NCBI GenBank assembly: GCA_001599915.1
Contig: BCIG01000037.1
Location: forward strand, 1 to 64,000
Direction: 5' to 3'
DNA from: Symbiotaphrina buchneri
Lineage: Eukaryota; Ascomycota; Symbiotaphrinales; Symbiotaphrinaceae
Length of the DNA stretch: 64,000 bases
A program made the translations under genes and the position numbers. A model generated the notes under the pieces. The model saw only the letters and a program-made list of their open reading frames with translations. It was not told the origin of the DNA and made no database searches. Below are positions 10,490 through 23,076 of the stretch, one piece after another (position 1 is the first letter of the stretch; each line of letters begins with the position of its first letter).

Positions 10490-10820
10490 AACCCCCTCCC
10501 TTCAGGTCACTTAGAGTTTGAATCACTTCATGATGAATGATGGAGTATGTGTAGGTAATAGATTCATAGCCCATAGGCTTCGCATTCGCAAGGGTTGATA
10601 TCCCATAAGCTAAATAAAATTACAAATGGATATACAACGCTTCAAAGATGCAACATGAAGAAATCCGTAGTAACATAACCGTATGCACATGCCTTGCGCC
10701 CCATCACCCTATCCCTGCCACAGTATTACAACCCCCAACACCATCCCAGTCCATGATCCCTCACATCAGTACGCATAATTCTCGCAATGCAGCGCAATCT
10801 CCTCCACGCCTGCATCCGCA
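10490..10820. other. Convergent intergenic region containing the displaced reductase tail
   Basis: Between the ASC-1-like gene (plus) and the reductase gene (minus). Bases 10766-10820 on the minus strand still read, in the frame lost by the 25-bp duplication, as a conserved reductase C-terminus ending LHCENYAY and a stop at 10766-10768. The rest is presumed 3' UTR. Confidence 0.7.
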
Positions 10821-13246
10821 TCAAAGACATAATGCTGCAGTCCCGCCACGGCCGTCTGGACATCCTTCCGCAGGGGCCGTCTGGACATCCTTCCGCAGGC
10901 CGGGCGGTCCGCACACGAACACGCACGTGCGCTTGCCCAGGCCCTCTCGCGCCATGCCCTTCAGCATGTACGGGATATCCGGGCGGCCGTACTCGACGCT
11001 CCAGCCCTCGCGCCGCTTCTTCGAAACCATGGGCATGAACGCGAACCGCATCAGCGATTTCTGGAAGACGGTCGGTGTTGAGGGGAACCCGAAGTCGAAG
11101 CTCCCTTGGTGCGGCTGGTGAGGGGGTACGGGGGCGGACGCTGAAGGAACGGATATTCTGAGGGGCGCGTTGGGCCGGAGAGGTCCACTTCGTTGGTGGA
11201 CCGACTCTGAGGGGTGGAAGGTGCGAGGAGGTGGCCGTAGGAAACTCGGGGCTGGGAGGGCGGAGATGGCATCCTCATTCTCACGCCGGAGCTCACGCTC
11301 CTTCTCCGGATCGCCGCCGGCTTCCTCACGGATCAGCGCGCTGTTGCGTTTTGATGCGATACCTGAGAGGCCGGCTTCGATCTTATCATGGATAGAGTGC
11401 GTAAGTGAGGTGGGTGTTTTCACCGGCTGCTGGGGCTCTTGCCGCTTGGCCGCTGTGATGTAGAACTGGATGTGCATGCTGTCGGGTGGTGCAAACTCCC
11501 GGCAGATGCGGAGCTCTTCAGCGAACCATTGCATCGACTCTGGACGCTTAATGGCCCAAATCACTTCCACGTGCTTGGTGACCGCTTTGCCGTCCCGCGT
11601 CCTCTTGACCAAGTCCAGAACGTGTGACACAAGCGCCGTAATTCCCGAACCCCCGGCAAAGAGCACTACGTTATCAAAAGCATCGAGTGGCCGCTTCATT
11701 CCACCGTAAGGTCCATCCAGGAAGGCGCGATAAGTCTTGAAGGGCCCATACTCCAGAGCAGAGACAAGGCATTTGCGGGTGAATCCCGCAAATGGCCGAA
11801 ATACGAGGGTCATGTCGCGATATTCCGGACCGTAAGTCGAAGGGAAGTCATCTGAGCAGAGTGACGCGATAGTGAAAGGGTGGTTTTCGAAGACAGAAAT
11901 ACCCGGCATGCGTAGATATACATACTGTCCGGGTTTCCATTTGACCTGAGTCGGGATAGTGACCTTGATAGCATTCTCTGGGAGCAGTGTTATGGCAGCT
12001 TCATCGCCAATAAGCCATGACATCCTGAAGGGATTGGTCCAATTGAGATACAGTAGCCGGACAAGATATGACGAGAGCCAGATGGCAACTGTTGCAAATA
12101 AATAGGACCAAGATGTGAGGTAATTGGCGCAATGCCAAAACATCATTCCGAGGAAGATGATGGCGACCGGGACATGGAGAAGAACGAAGAGCTCGTACCA
12201 TAGCTTCCGAAAGATAGGGAGCGAAGCCACACATAGGAAGAGCAGAGGGACCAATGCGGCCCATCCTACAATGTCACTGTCAGAGCGTGCTATCAAGCTT
12301 GCGTGCGACAGTGTTGTAGCTTACCGGTCCCATATATGACCGTGGTCCCGTTGAAGTACTTCCGGAATATCACCATTCCACCTTGGTCCCAGACGGGCTG
12401 GACGTAAAACGGCACAGTATGCAACAATGCCAGAAACATGCAGATATAACCACCCCAACGATGCAGAACGTTCAGCCTCTCATGACCTATTCCCGTAAGG
12501 AATGACACCAAGTTGGCTTTCATGCTCATAGCCACGATCCACGGGACCATAGCTACAGCAATCATCCCTGCACGAATCGCTAACGGCGGCGAACCAAATT
12601 GAATGCTCTGCCAGTACAGCGGCTGCGGCACAAAGCAATATAGTGTCACAAAAACAAGGGCAGCGGATGTGAAGAAAATGACCCCTAACGATGGAAAGGT
12701 CCATTCGATCTTGCGGAACTTCCTGGAGTGTAGCACCGGCATTGGTCGATAGAACAGCCACCGAAGTCCAGCAAGAAGCAGATTGATGGGACGGACAGAG
12801 AAGTTCTCGATTTCATCCGCCGGTGGTTCTTTAGACTGTGCCCCAGGGAACAACTTCGCGGGAGAATCTTGCGACAAACCGGACATCTCATAGCTCTCCA
12901 AGCTGGGCGAATAGACCACTGACTCTTTCCGGACTTTCTCCTTGTGGAGCGCTATCCTTATCTTGTCCGTCCACAAGTTATAGCACCTCATTACTATAGC
13001 CGCAGCCAAGATTATCACGCAGAAATACACCCAGCCCAACGCATATTTTCCCGACTTTGTCCATGGATCAACCGTATCGGCCTGAACAAGTCCAGGGGGG
13101 CTGTTCGGCGTGAGTGGTATGTATATACGTTTCGATAAATGTGATAACCCCGTCTCCGATGCTCCCCGGACGCTGTCAAGCACATCCTCAGCTCGCTGAA
13201 GAGCAGAGCCAGCGGCTGCTACGAGGGTCTTAGGGAACGCAGGCAT
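10821..13246 (-). CDS. Ferric-reductase-like transmembrane NADPH oxidoreductase with a frameshifted C-terminus
   Basis: Two exons (12325-13246 and 10821-12265; intron 12266-12324) give 788 residues. There is an N-terminal membrane helix, then a ferric-reductase haem domain with several helices (LHRWGGYICMFLALLH and HVPVAIIFLGMMFWH carry haem-histidine candidates). HPFTIASL binds FAD, LFAGGSGITALVSH binds NADPH, and CGPPG is the terminal nucleotide-binding motif. A long Ser/Pro/Arg-rich insert lies between the NADPH motifs. Expected role: plasma-membrane reduction of iron or copper chelates, or a related NOX-like role. ATG 13246 is the first methionine. An exact 25-bp tandem duplication at 10850-10899, 10 codons past CGPPG, shifts the frame. 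The protein ends ...GGTAALCL instead of the tail encoded down to 10766. Activity may be impaired, because this tail packs near the NADPH site in the family. Confidence 0.85.
10850..10899. repeat. Exact 25-bp tandem duplication inside the reductase gene
   Basis: Two identical 25-base copies lie head to tail: 10850-10874 and 10875-10899, each beginning GGCCGTCTGGACATCC. As 25 is not a multiple of three, the extra copy shifts the reading frame of the minus-strand reductase. Reading with a single copy restores a family-like C-terminus of 798 total residues. Confidence 0.95.
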
Positions 13247-15379
13247 TTCGCTTTGTATTCCCTGTCCTGTGTTCAAGATTTTGACGGAGGCTTATCCTCG
13301 CTTTCGCGGGAGTGTACCGGCAATCCTCGACGCTTCGATTCCAGAGGATATTTCCTGGTAACTTATTGCAATCAGTGATCAGGAGCTTCGAATAAGCAGG
13401 AGAGTTCGTACTCACGGTCTGACTTGATTGCCGTATGACGATATGGGTTGGATGGCGGTGAAAGTAACGCTGGTTTTGCGAATCAGATCTATGTCGTACA
13501 AAAGCAAAGATGTTCCGGAGGGTTATCGTCAAGTCGTTGATAGCTATGCAAGCAAAAAGACAAGCGATATGGGGTATCAAAATGCAATGGTCATGTGGGA
13601 ATGCCAGATTCCGTTGAACGGATCAAGAAATGGAACTCAATGGGGGTAGCGAATGTTCAGATGGTTCAGATCGTATTTGAGCAATACCTTCAAGGCATGC
13701 GATGTCGCAGAAGTGGATGCAGAAGAGGGACAGAAGCATTCGAACTATATGTGAGGACCCGTACAGTGCGCGTCAAGGAAGAGGATATGCATGTTCCATC
13801 GGTTAGAACGGCGACACTACCACCTGCATTAATGTGATCACACTGTGACAGGAGATCAGTGGGATGGCATGGTCGGAGCTTCTGCGAGCGACGAGCATTT
13901 GCTGAACCCTGTGCGACCAGGGCCCGTTGGGTCCGGTTAAAGGTCGGTACTTGTTCGCTCGAATAGTGAGTTAATTGCGTTAGCTATCAAGGCCACTGGG
14001 CGCTTCCGAGACTGTATCTACTGGCTGACATCTGACGATCCCACATACGAAGGCGGTCGGTTCCCGCTGCAGGATCCGTAAGGCCAATGGTACGAAAGCA
14101 CCTGCAGGGATGGTCAAATACCGCTAACCCTGACAAGCAGATAGCTATCATTTTCAAGCTCTCGCCCCCTCTCGTGGGGTCGCAGCGAGATCCTTGCAAG
14201 CGGATGGAACCTCGCAAGTCAGATGCCATCCGCTTTATCAACGTGAAGACCGCAATTGCCTTCCATTTGACAGATGTTGGCCATAGCAGTATGCGCAACA
14301 AAACAGAACGGAGCAGATCGACCCCTTGACGGTATTTGACGGATAGCAGAGTACCGCATCGCAAGATACTACATCATTTTGGGTACCGGAATCAGTTCCC
14401 TTGGTTAGCCATAACCAGCGAATGAATGCTCGAAATCTTGCCAACCGCTGTGCGCAGATGACCGCTCGTCCTTCCCTTGCAGCAAGGTGGCACACCTTCC
14501 AGGTGTTGAATCGGCTTGTCGGACTTGGGGCCAGAATACGGGATTCCCTGAACAAATGGAAGCTTAAGTCCCGGGTTGCAGGGATTCAGGCCTGCCAACG
14601 AGTGCGGGCCAGTGGACTGTCCTCAACCGAACGAATGACAGGTTTGCTCTAGCCGCCGCCCATTATTGGGCGCCAATCAAGCATTGTGCAACATCCCCCG
14701 CTTTGATAGTGGTGAAACAGTTATCTCACTGTCGAGTGATATCCATTGGTTGATTCTGGAGAAGCTATCGTATTTGTATCCTGGGGGGTTCTATGGTTGT
14801 TGTATTCGTACTCCAGAATGTACGGAGTATGTATATAGTAGAATGTATCGTGGTCGGCGAGGCCGGCCACATATCAGAAGCAAGAACAAGGGGCATCATA
14901 TGCCGCGTCATCTGCTTATAGACTCAGGGTGTCAACCATCATAATTGGGGAAGTTAGAGTTGAATGACCAGGACTTTGAAAGTGGCGGACGCGCGCAGGG
15001 TACACCGATATCACCGGTCTCAACACCTGCAGGGACCATGAAGGGCCTGCGGTGCGGCCTCTTACACCGGCGGGTGGAGTGCCCAAGCGCAGCGGTTGCG
15101 GAGATGATGCTATGCTTTTTATCGCACTTGAATACGGGAATGGAATCTCAGCAGATAGTTAGGGGTTGCAATGGTTGTTGCGGAGGCCTTTCACATGGTG
15201 ATGCGGAGAAGAGGATGACTAAGCGTTGATTTTTTGTGCGCCGTACGTCGGTGTCGTAAACACCACCGTCTCAAATTGGCCAATTCGAGAATATTTCCAG
15301 CACTAACCGCCCTTGCGCAATCAGGTCCCGTGGAGAGTTATATCTTCCCTTTCTCGGCGGCTCTCAGGGTCCGGCAGCC
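13247..15379. other. Divergent intergenic region, reductase / rrp43
   Basis: About 2.1 kb between divergent genes. Only short unsupported frames are present. A perfect 10-bp palindrome, TGTGATCACA, lies at 13833-13842. No gene, tRNA or clear repeat family is recognised. Confidence 0.45.
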
Positions 15380-16438
15380 ATGTCGGCATCCACGGCCACA
15401 GGCGCATCCTCCGCCGCACCCCCCTCCCTCTCCTTCCCTCCGCAAACTTTTGCCAAACTCCGTCCGCACGACTTCCTCCTCGCACATCTCACCTCGTCTC
15501 CTTCGACACCGCTTCGTCCTTCGGGCCGGGGCCCATCGGCATTCCGTCCGCCCACCGCACATACATCCTCACTGACGCATTGCTCCGGAAGCGCCGTCGT
15601 TCGCGTTGGGGACACGGCTGTAGTCTGCGGCGTTCGAGGGGAGATCTTGAAAGCAAGCGATGCGCCGCATTACAGAGTATCAGGGGCGGTCGGTGGAAGC
15701 TCAGGGACTGCACAAGAAGACACAGAGGACGAGGTTGCTGCATTGGGGCTGCTGGTGCCCAACATAGAGCTGTCTACGGGCTGCTCGCCGGCGCACTTGC
15801 CAGGAAACCCACCAGGAGGTCTGGCCCAGAGCTTGACACAGAGAGTCTCAAACTTGTTGCATACCTCGAGAATCGTTGATGGAGAGCAGCTGCGAATATG
15901 GTACACTCCGCCAGCGTTGGACGCCGAAGACCAGATGACGGATGATGACGGCGAAGAGAGGCAGCCGGTCATCAAAGCTTTCTGGACACTTTACATTGAC
16001 ATACTCTTCATTTCGCTGGCGGGCAACCCATTTGACGCAGCATGGGCGGCGGTTCTGCTGGCGCTCGGTGATACAAAGCTCCCACGGGCTTGGTGGGACG
16101 CTGACCGGGAGATGGTTCTCTGCTCAGACCTGCTCAGCGAAGCAACGTACCTGAGCCTCCGGGCGTTTCCTGTCGCGAGTACGTTCGCGGTCTTTGCTCA
16201 TTCGAAGGGAGGGCAGAAGTGGGTCCTTGCGGATCCGGATACGTTCGAGGAGGAGCTGTGCAGGGAGAGCGTGACGATCGTTGTGGATATTGCCGGAGAG
16301 GCGCAACAGACGAAGCTATTAAAGATCGAGAAGGCCGGCGGACCTGTGATTGGAAGAGAAGAGCTGAGAGATTTAGTGGCAATTGCACAGGGCAGATGGA
16401 AAGAGTGGAAGACCCTTTTGGCGAGCTTGAGAACCTGA
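15380..16438 (+). CDS. rrp43: Exosome complex component Rrp43 (RNase PH-like)
   Basis: A single-exon gene of 352 residues. This is an RNase PH-fold subunit of the exosome ring, which processes and degrades RNA in nucleus and cytoplasm. The N-terminal part has FPPQTFAKLRPHDFLLAHL and GSAVVRVGDTAVVCGVRGEI, the start of the RNase PH fold. VPNIELSTGCSPAHLPG is the characteristic Rrp43/EXOSC8 segment. FWTLYIDILFISLAGNPFDA and AAWAAVLLALGDTKLP follow, then the second RNase PH domain. Like the eukaryotic ring subunits, it lacks an obvious phosphorolytic active site, so a structural role is expected. The low-complexity insert around residues 100-115 and the acidic segment near 190 are unremarkable. 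ATG 15380 is the first methionine of the frame. Confidence 0.85.
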   Translation: MSASTATGASSAAPPSLSFPPQTFAKLRPHDFLLAHLTSSPSTPLRPSGRGPSAFRPPTAHTSSLTHCSGSAVVRVGDTAVVCGVRGEILKASDAPHYRVSGAVGGSSGTAQEDTEDEVAALGLLVPNIELSTGCSPAHLPGNPPGGLAQSLTQRVSNLLHTSRIVDGEQLRIWYTPPALDAEDQMTDDDGEERQPVIKAFWTLYIDILFISLAGNPFDAAWAAVLLALGDTKLPRAWWDADREMVLCSDLLSEATYLSLRAFPVASTFAVFAHSKGGQKWVLADPDTFEEELCRESVTIVVDIAGEAQQTKLLKIEKAGGPVIGREELRDLVAIAQGRWKEWKTLLASLRT

Positions 16439-17467
16439 AGAAGAGACGCATGGCTTGAGGCAGGGGCTACTTTGCATAGGACGGTGTATCGGGAGTACGC
16501 GTTCGAGGATTACGTGCACTACAAGGCGTTCGGAGCTCAAAAGACTGTGAGTCAGTCTCGTCTGTACCAGTAACATACAGACAACATACATCTGAAGGGA
16601 TGGACTTTTGACGCCGAATGTGGCTCAGCAGAGCCTAAGCTTCCATTTAGAAGCTGGATGGGAAAGCCAAGGATATCACAGACTTCTAGAAGCGCTGAGC
16701 CACCAGTTTGAAACACAGCGACTCGCTTGATCCGTGGCACAGCACCTGCGGGACCTCCACAGAGATCAAGCCACCCGCCAGGGGTAATTACATAAAATCC
16801 CCGACGGCACAGCTACGATCTGAGAGGGTGATGTCGTCCATCATTCGAGCATTCGTGACATCACCAGCGTATTTTGACATCTAAACTCCAACCTACAGAC
16901 ATCAGCACTCCTTCCCCTTTTCCCAATTCGTACATGCTAAAAGAGTGAGCGTATGTTTAAGGATCCCGATCAGGGGTCGCGAGAGCAGGGCCGTCTTATG
17001 CTGACTAATCCCCGCATCGTACTAGTCAAAAGCTCCCTTCCCGCAGCTTACAAAATCTTCAACCGCGCATCAACAACAGGATCCGTCCCATCAATGATGG
17101 TCCTGCCACCTAGGGCGCGTCTTCATTGACGTCCGCCTGGATGCGCGGGAGACTAGTTCTTACCGTCCTGTATCTGCTGCTCTGGAATCCTGAAGGAAGC
17201 GGTTCGTTTTGTGACGGCACATGTTTTTGTTCTATGTATGAGTTTTATATGCTACGTGCTGGATTTGCGTGGGTGCTTGGTTGCTGAACTCCAGTGGCTG
17301 GCTCTATGAGCTGTGGTTTTCCATGGTATAGAAGCTCCGGAATGGAGTTCCTGTGTCGCCTGACGTGGCCCCGCCTTGCCTGCCTCTCTGGCGGGCCTTG
17401 TGCCATGCAATGAGATCTTCAATGCTGCTTTCTTGCCCAATCTTCTCTCCTGCCCTCCAATCGTATC
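16439..17467. other. Convergent intergenic region, rrp43 / PPIL1
   Basis: About 1 kb between two convergent genes. It contains a perfect 9-bp inverted repeat, GGTGATGTC at 16827-16835 and GACATCACC at 16857-16865, which could form a hairpin with a 21-base loop. No gene recognised. Confidence 0.45.
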
Positions 17468-18156
17468 TCATACGGCGGCCTCATCTCCCGGCTCCACGAC
17501 CCTAGCCTTCAGGATCTTCACCTCCTCCAAGGGCCTGTCATCTGCACCGGTCTTGACCAGCCCCATCCGCTGCACGACCCGTAGCCCACTCTTAACCCGT
17601 CCAAAGATCGTATGCTTCCCATCCAACCACGGCGTCGGCGCCAGCGTAATAAAGAACTACCATCGAGTCGCTCCATCAGCTTCCGGTCACCCCTCATCTC
17701 TCAATCCGAACGCTAGCATTGCTCACCTGGCTCCCATTCGTATTCGGGCCCGCGTTGGCCATACTCAGCACTCCCGCGCCGGTATGCTTCAGCGCCGGGT
17801 GTATCTCATCCTCGAACTTCTCGCCGTAGATGGAGCTCCCGCCGCGGCCTGTCCCCGTCGGGTCGCCCGTCTGGATCATGAAGTTCGGGATGATGCGGTG
17901 CACGAGCACGTTGTTGTAGTACCCGCGCTGCGCCAGCGTCGCGAAGTTCTTGCACGTCTAGAGTAGAAATCGAGGATCAGCGAGAGGAGTCGGGAAATGC
18001 TGGAGAATGCAGCGGGGGTTGGTAACGCACCTTGGGCGCATGCTCGTTGTAGAGCTCCACGGTTATGGATCCCTGCGGGCAATGTTAGAAGGAGTCAGTA
18101 AAGACTTGGAGGGAGGAGTGCACCATTGTAGTGTCCAGCACCACGTCCGTCGCCAT
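17468..18156 (-). CDS. Peptidyl-prolyl cis-trans isomerase, PPIL1-type cyclophilin
   Basis: Four exons (18124-18156, 18031-18072, 17727-17957, 17468-17656) give 164 residues, the normal size of a single-domain cyclophilin. All junctions are GT-AG and restore a continuous family sequence. The active-site region includes [20 protein letters not shown] (catalytic Arg and FMIQ-GD), [20 protein letters not shown] and [12 protein letters not shown]. The tripeptide-like [14 protein letters not shown] segment and the short loops match PPIL1, the cyclophilin that binds the SKIP/Prp45 region of the activated spliceosome. Its role is proline isomerisation during splicing or folding, in the nucleus or cytosol. 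There is no signal peptide, which excludes ER-type cyclophilin B. Confidence 0.93.
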
Positions 18157-18492
18157 CTTGACGGCTACAATCGAATAATCTGGCAGGCTGAGAGTATCTC
18201 TCGGCGCAATTCTCTCCACAGCTTGTGACGCTGATCCTTGGGCTTGAAGGCGGTGGCAGAATCATGCGCTGCAATGCATCGCACCAGAACTACTCCGGCC
18301 TAGCGGAGCATTGGCCGTTTCGATGCAACGACTTCATCCAAGGACCAAGGCATAATAGAATAATAGGCCTCGGAGATCTGCAACTCTGGTCTGTAAAGGA
18401 TCACACTGATCTATTGATCGGAGTGGGCGATCTCATACATTATACTATACATGATCTTATACACAATCGGTTATCGTCCAGAATCCGCTACA
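18157..18492. other. Intergenic region between PPIL1 and the ABC transporter
   Basis: About 340 bases: PPIL1 promoter and the transporter's 3' end, both minus strand. AT-rich near 18430-18490. No gene seen. Confidence 0.5.
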
Positions 18493-21400
18493 CTAATTAT
18501 CCCGATCCAAGAAATGCTTTACCCCAAATCCAGCAGATGCAATCTTTCCCACTACCCTCACAGACTCCTTGATCTGGCCCCTAAATCCCCTGACCGACCA
18601 GCGCCTGACCCGGAATAAGTAGTAGAACAGAACCGCGATTGCAACATTGAAGCAGACATAGGCCCAGATAATGCCGAAATTGCGCCATCTGTCATCCCAG
18701 GCGATCTTCCTTCCAGACAGGTATTGGTCCGCCAGCGATTCCGGACAATACCGACAGTTGCTGGTGGCGGAGGGATTCAGGAGGTAGCCAGGCGCTTCTT
18801 GGAGATACTGTTGCAGGTAAGCCGAGCATGTCAGTCCGTTCGGTGGACTGAAAGTGCTGACTTCGACGTTGGAGCACTCGATCTGTCTTCCATGTAGAGC
18901 TGTGGAAATGACCCCAGAAACAATGTACGTCATTGGAGATACACGATACATGAAGATCCAGAAACCAGGCAGGGCCTGTGGAGGCTGCATGACGCCATTG
19001 AACGTCATGATCATGGCGAACAGGAGTGCAGTGATGCTGCCGGCCGTTTCGGCATCCGGCAACCAGGAGATCAGCATATGCGCGAAAGTGCTGGAATAGA
19101 TGAAGAATTGCATCACGTAGAGGAGCGTCAATCCTTGCCTTTGGCTAGACTGAATGCCGAAGATAGGGTAGTAGTAGCTGGCGTAGACAATAATTCCTAA
19201 GAGGGCCTGATAGGGAATCTCCACGATTATATTGGCAATGAGAAAGGCCATCCAAGAGTACGCTTTTGAAGGCCGCTCACGGACCTCGTACAGCTCGCGC
19301 TGGGTGATGAATCGTGGCATGATCTGTTGCACGAGAGAGCTGAATATGGCTGTCATCATGAAGATGCTGAAGATCGCGTTCTGGAGGCCTTGTAATGAGG
19401 CGTCCGAGTTGAAGAACGAGAAGCCAATGAATCTACGTCATGTTAGAAATAGGCGCGAAGCTCCAGATATTGACTTACAGTGCAGACAATGTGCCCAGCA
19501 TGAACTTCCCGCCTATATACGACGGTGTCCTCCAATATTGCTGGAATACGCGAATCGTAGTATACAGTAGCTGAGTCCGGAACGGCATGGCGAATTGATC
19601 GTGACTTTGAGGCGGAGAATCTTTTGCATGCTCGACTGTGCGCCTGTTGAGTTGCTCAAGCCCTGCTTGCACTCCTCCGGCTTCTGAACTGTTTTTCCAG
19701 ATGGCCGGCCAGTCCTGCATCGCTTTCCCGGAAGCTCCTGCGCCAACAACCTCCATCATATACTCGGCCGGGTTCTCCCAATCTGCGCAAGGACGTGCGC
19801 CATGCGCTTCGAAATAGTCGAGAAGAGTTCGTGAATTATGGCCTATTTCTCCAAAGTAGACAGTCTTTCCACCTTTTGCCAGGAACAATAATCTATCAAA
19901 TTCCTGAAACAATATAGAGCTAGGCTGATGAATGGTTGAAAGGACAGCCTGCCCATTGTTTGCCAATTTCCGCAAGAACGAAACGATCGACCATGAGCTC
20001 TGAGAGTCCAACCCACTGGTCGGCTCATCCAAGAACAGGAGTAGTCGAGGCTTGGCAGCAAGCTCCACACCAATGGTAAGCAGCTTTCGTTGTTCGACAT
20101 TCAAGCCCTCACCAGGGACGCCCACAACAGCCTCTGCGAAATCCTCCATACTAAGCATCCTGATCACATCTTCCACGTACGTGTACTTTTCTTTCTTGGT
20201 CACCGTCTTCGGTTGCCGCAACATAGCGCTGAAACGAAGCGCTTCGCGGACAGTGGAGGTCTCGAGATGTAAATCCTGTTGCTGGACATATCCGATCTTT
20301 CTCTGGAAGCTCGAATCCAGGTGTTGGCCACTGACCAAGAAATCACCAGAGATGACCCCTATTGAAAACCTTTGAGCTAGAACATCCAGCAATGTTGTTT
20401 TGCCTGCTCCGGAGACACCCATCAGGGCAGTCAGCGTCCCCGGTTTGACCCATCCTGATACGTTATCAAGTAGCCTTCTAGGCTCATTCTTGATCTTGAT
20501 ATCACAACAGACGTCTTTCCAGGAAAAGATATCTGTTTGTGGTGCTAATACCTTCACCTCTTCATCCACTACCGAGTCTTGTGGTCCAGTAACTGTCCGA
20601 TGTACGGGACCGGCTTCCCCGTCAGTTGTTGGCTTTTCCGCTTCTTCCATGTACTTCGGTACATGGCCGCGGCGGAAAACGAGGACCTCTGCTGTGGATG
20701 TCGTATTCGAATTCAGCTCGCTGATGACCAGGTAGGTAAAAAGGAAGAAGAACATAAAGGCGAATATGAATCCCAGATTCCTCCAGGTATGCGACCATTT
20801 ATATCCATAAGCGTCAAGCGCGTATGTGTCACCACTGACGGATAGCTGCCCAGCTACAGCTCCAGTAACTGCACAGACGAAGTCATTGCCGGCAATATTT
20901 GGGTACAAAGGAACGATACTATCTCTGCCGGCTGTCAGTTGTATTCAGAGCCAACTCATTGATTAACAGTAGTAACGCGCAAGATGGAGTTTAGTAGGCA
21001 AAAGACTATGGGGGACATATGAAACAGGGCATAACCTACTGTGCGCAAGCGAATTGGCGGCCATGTAGTTCATTCATCAGCACTGCTTCGAAAGCATATG
21101 CTATAGGATTGATCCAACTGATCCACTTGAACCAAGGGTGCATATAAGGCCTTGGCAACGTAAACCCTGTGTATATCACAAGTGCTAATACGATGATGCC
21201 AGCGAGCATGGGCCTGTGAAACTGTCTTTGTCGCGGCTCCAATGGTCCGGAAGATCCCAGACATTGTCAACATTGACAAGAAAAGAAATAAGAAGAACAC
21301 AAAGAATGCACCTGCTTCTTGTCTGAGGCCTGCGAGGAAGTAAATGATGATGTTGAAACAGGATGCTGTCACGAATTTGACTGGTATATCCGATATGCTA

Positions 21401-23076
21401 CCGGCGAGCGCCTCTGCAAATGGGTGATAGAAGGCATAGGACGCTTGCTTTTCGACAATGGGTCTCTGCTCATAAAGACTGTTAATTTCTGTAACCGCCA
21501 TCAATGCGTTGAGCAAAACGGCGAAGAAGAGGACGCCGCCTTTGGAGAAGAAAGCGTCGGTCGTGTTAGGTGTATTGTAGAAGACCGAACCAATTATGAG
21601 CGACATGATTGTTTGCCCAATGATCTTCGTCAGGGTGAAGGTCTTGTTTCCCCACAGCCTCTGATACGCTCTAGTGGTGCAGATCTTGATCTGCATAGGC
21701 ACGTTGATCCTGTATGGGGAACTAGCTTTGACGTGCTTTGCTTGCCTGGCATGATGAATATTCTGGAACTCGTGTACGGCATCCTTGCTTATGGGAAAAG
21801 TGGTTTCGTACTCCCCCAACTCTTTCTGGAGATGTGCATACTCGCTCGAAGACTGCCAGTATGATTCAAACTCGGCCGCTGTCCGGGGTACCTTCCTTTC
21901 GAACCCTTCTCGAACTCTCCGTTCACTGGGGTTTGTCACTGATGTCAAGAAGTCACCGGTAGTCTGGCGGGGAGGGCAGTACCAGCCCATATCTTCAAAG
22001 TATCCTTTTGCTCGATCCGCCGATCCGAAGAAGATTTGACGGCCCTCATACAGCACAGTGACTTTGTCAAACAAGTCATAGATGGCTTGAGATGCTTGGT
22101 AGAGTGACACAGCTTGGCACATCATCTTCACATCCGCAGCAGTTCGCAAAGCCCTGCAAAACTCGAGAGCTGTAGCGCTGTCGAGACCTCTTGTACTGTT
22201 ATCCCAGCAACATACAGGGGCCCGCGCTAAGGCCATCTCAGCCAGTGAGACCCTCTTTCTCTCGCCTCCGGAGACTCCACGAACGAAGTCATTTCCCACC
22301 TTTGTGTTCTTCGTGTGTCGCAGGCCGAAAAGAGCAAGAATGACTTCGACGACGTATTCCTCTGCTGCTTTACGAGACACACCGGCAGCCCGGTTCCTAG
22401 GAGTCCGTGCCGCGGCAGCAAAGGCCAGCGTCTGGCCTACCGTGAGATGAGGAAAATGCTTGTCGACTTCGGCATTGAAGACAATCTCGCCCCTGAAATG
22501 CTTCACCATCTGCTTCTGCGCGATACCGCTGTAATTGATCACCGATTGCTTGTCGAGGTCTAAGCCATGAAGCTCCCCTGCAATTGTCTTCAGGAAGGTT
22601 GAGCAGCCGCTTCCTGGTCGGCCCAGCACCAGCAACATCTCTCCACTATTGACGATGCCATTGAAGTCTCGGAGAATTCTTTTCACGGGCTTTTTGTTTG
22701 GTTTGAGGTGATGCAAGATTTGGCTGGGCTCATATAAGATGGAGGACACAGTCTTCTGAAGCTGGATGGCTGCGCCAGTTCCGGACACATTGACCTTCCT
22801 GAAGGCAAAGCCAAGGCCGTCTACCCGGAGGTGTTCCTCGTCCAACAATCGCATGAGTTCCGGTATCCATGCATAGAAATCAAATTCGGGCTTCGTCGGA
22901 TCCAGCTTTGGGTCCTTGAAACGGCTTCTAGTGCTATGGTCTTCGTCATTGAGCTGTGAAAGATCGGTTGCGATCCGTCTAAGCGCTTGTTGGTCATCGA
23001 TATTGATTGTAGACTGCCGTCTCGTGAGAGGCCCTATGGTCGACGCCTCATCCGGGGCGGATATTTTCTCCGCCAT
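18493..23076 (-). CDS. PDR-type (ABCG, full-size) ABC transporter with one reading-frame break
   Basis: Exons 21040-23076, 20924-19479 and 19432-18493 (introns 20925-21039 and 19433-19478) encode about 1474 residues in the (NBD-TMD)x2 order of fungal pleiotropic drug resistance pumps. NBD1 has the PDR-type degenerate Walker [15 protein letters not shown], signature [10 protein letters not shown] and Walker [17 protein letters not shown]2 has canonical Walker [15 protein letters not shown], the modified signature [15 protein letters not shown] and [12 protein letters not shown]. Two membrane domains follow. In the first, near 21200-21212 (after TKTVSQA), the frame shifts and [15 protein letters not shown] continues in another frame. 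No GT-AG intron can bridge this, and total exon length fits loss of two bases or gain of one. Expected role: plasma-membrane export of drugs or sterol-like compounds. It may be inactive if the break is real. Confidence 0.88.
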
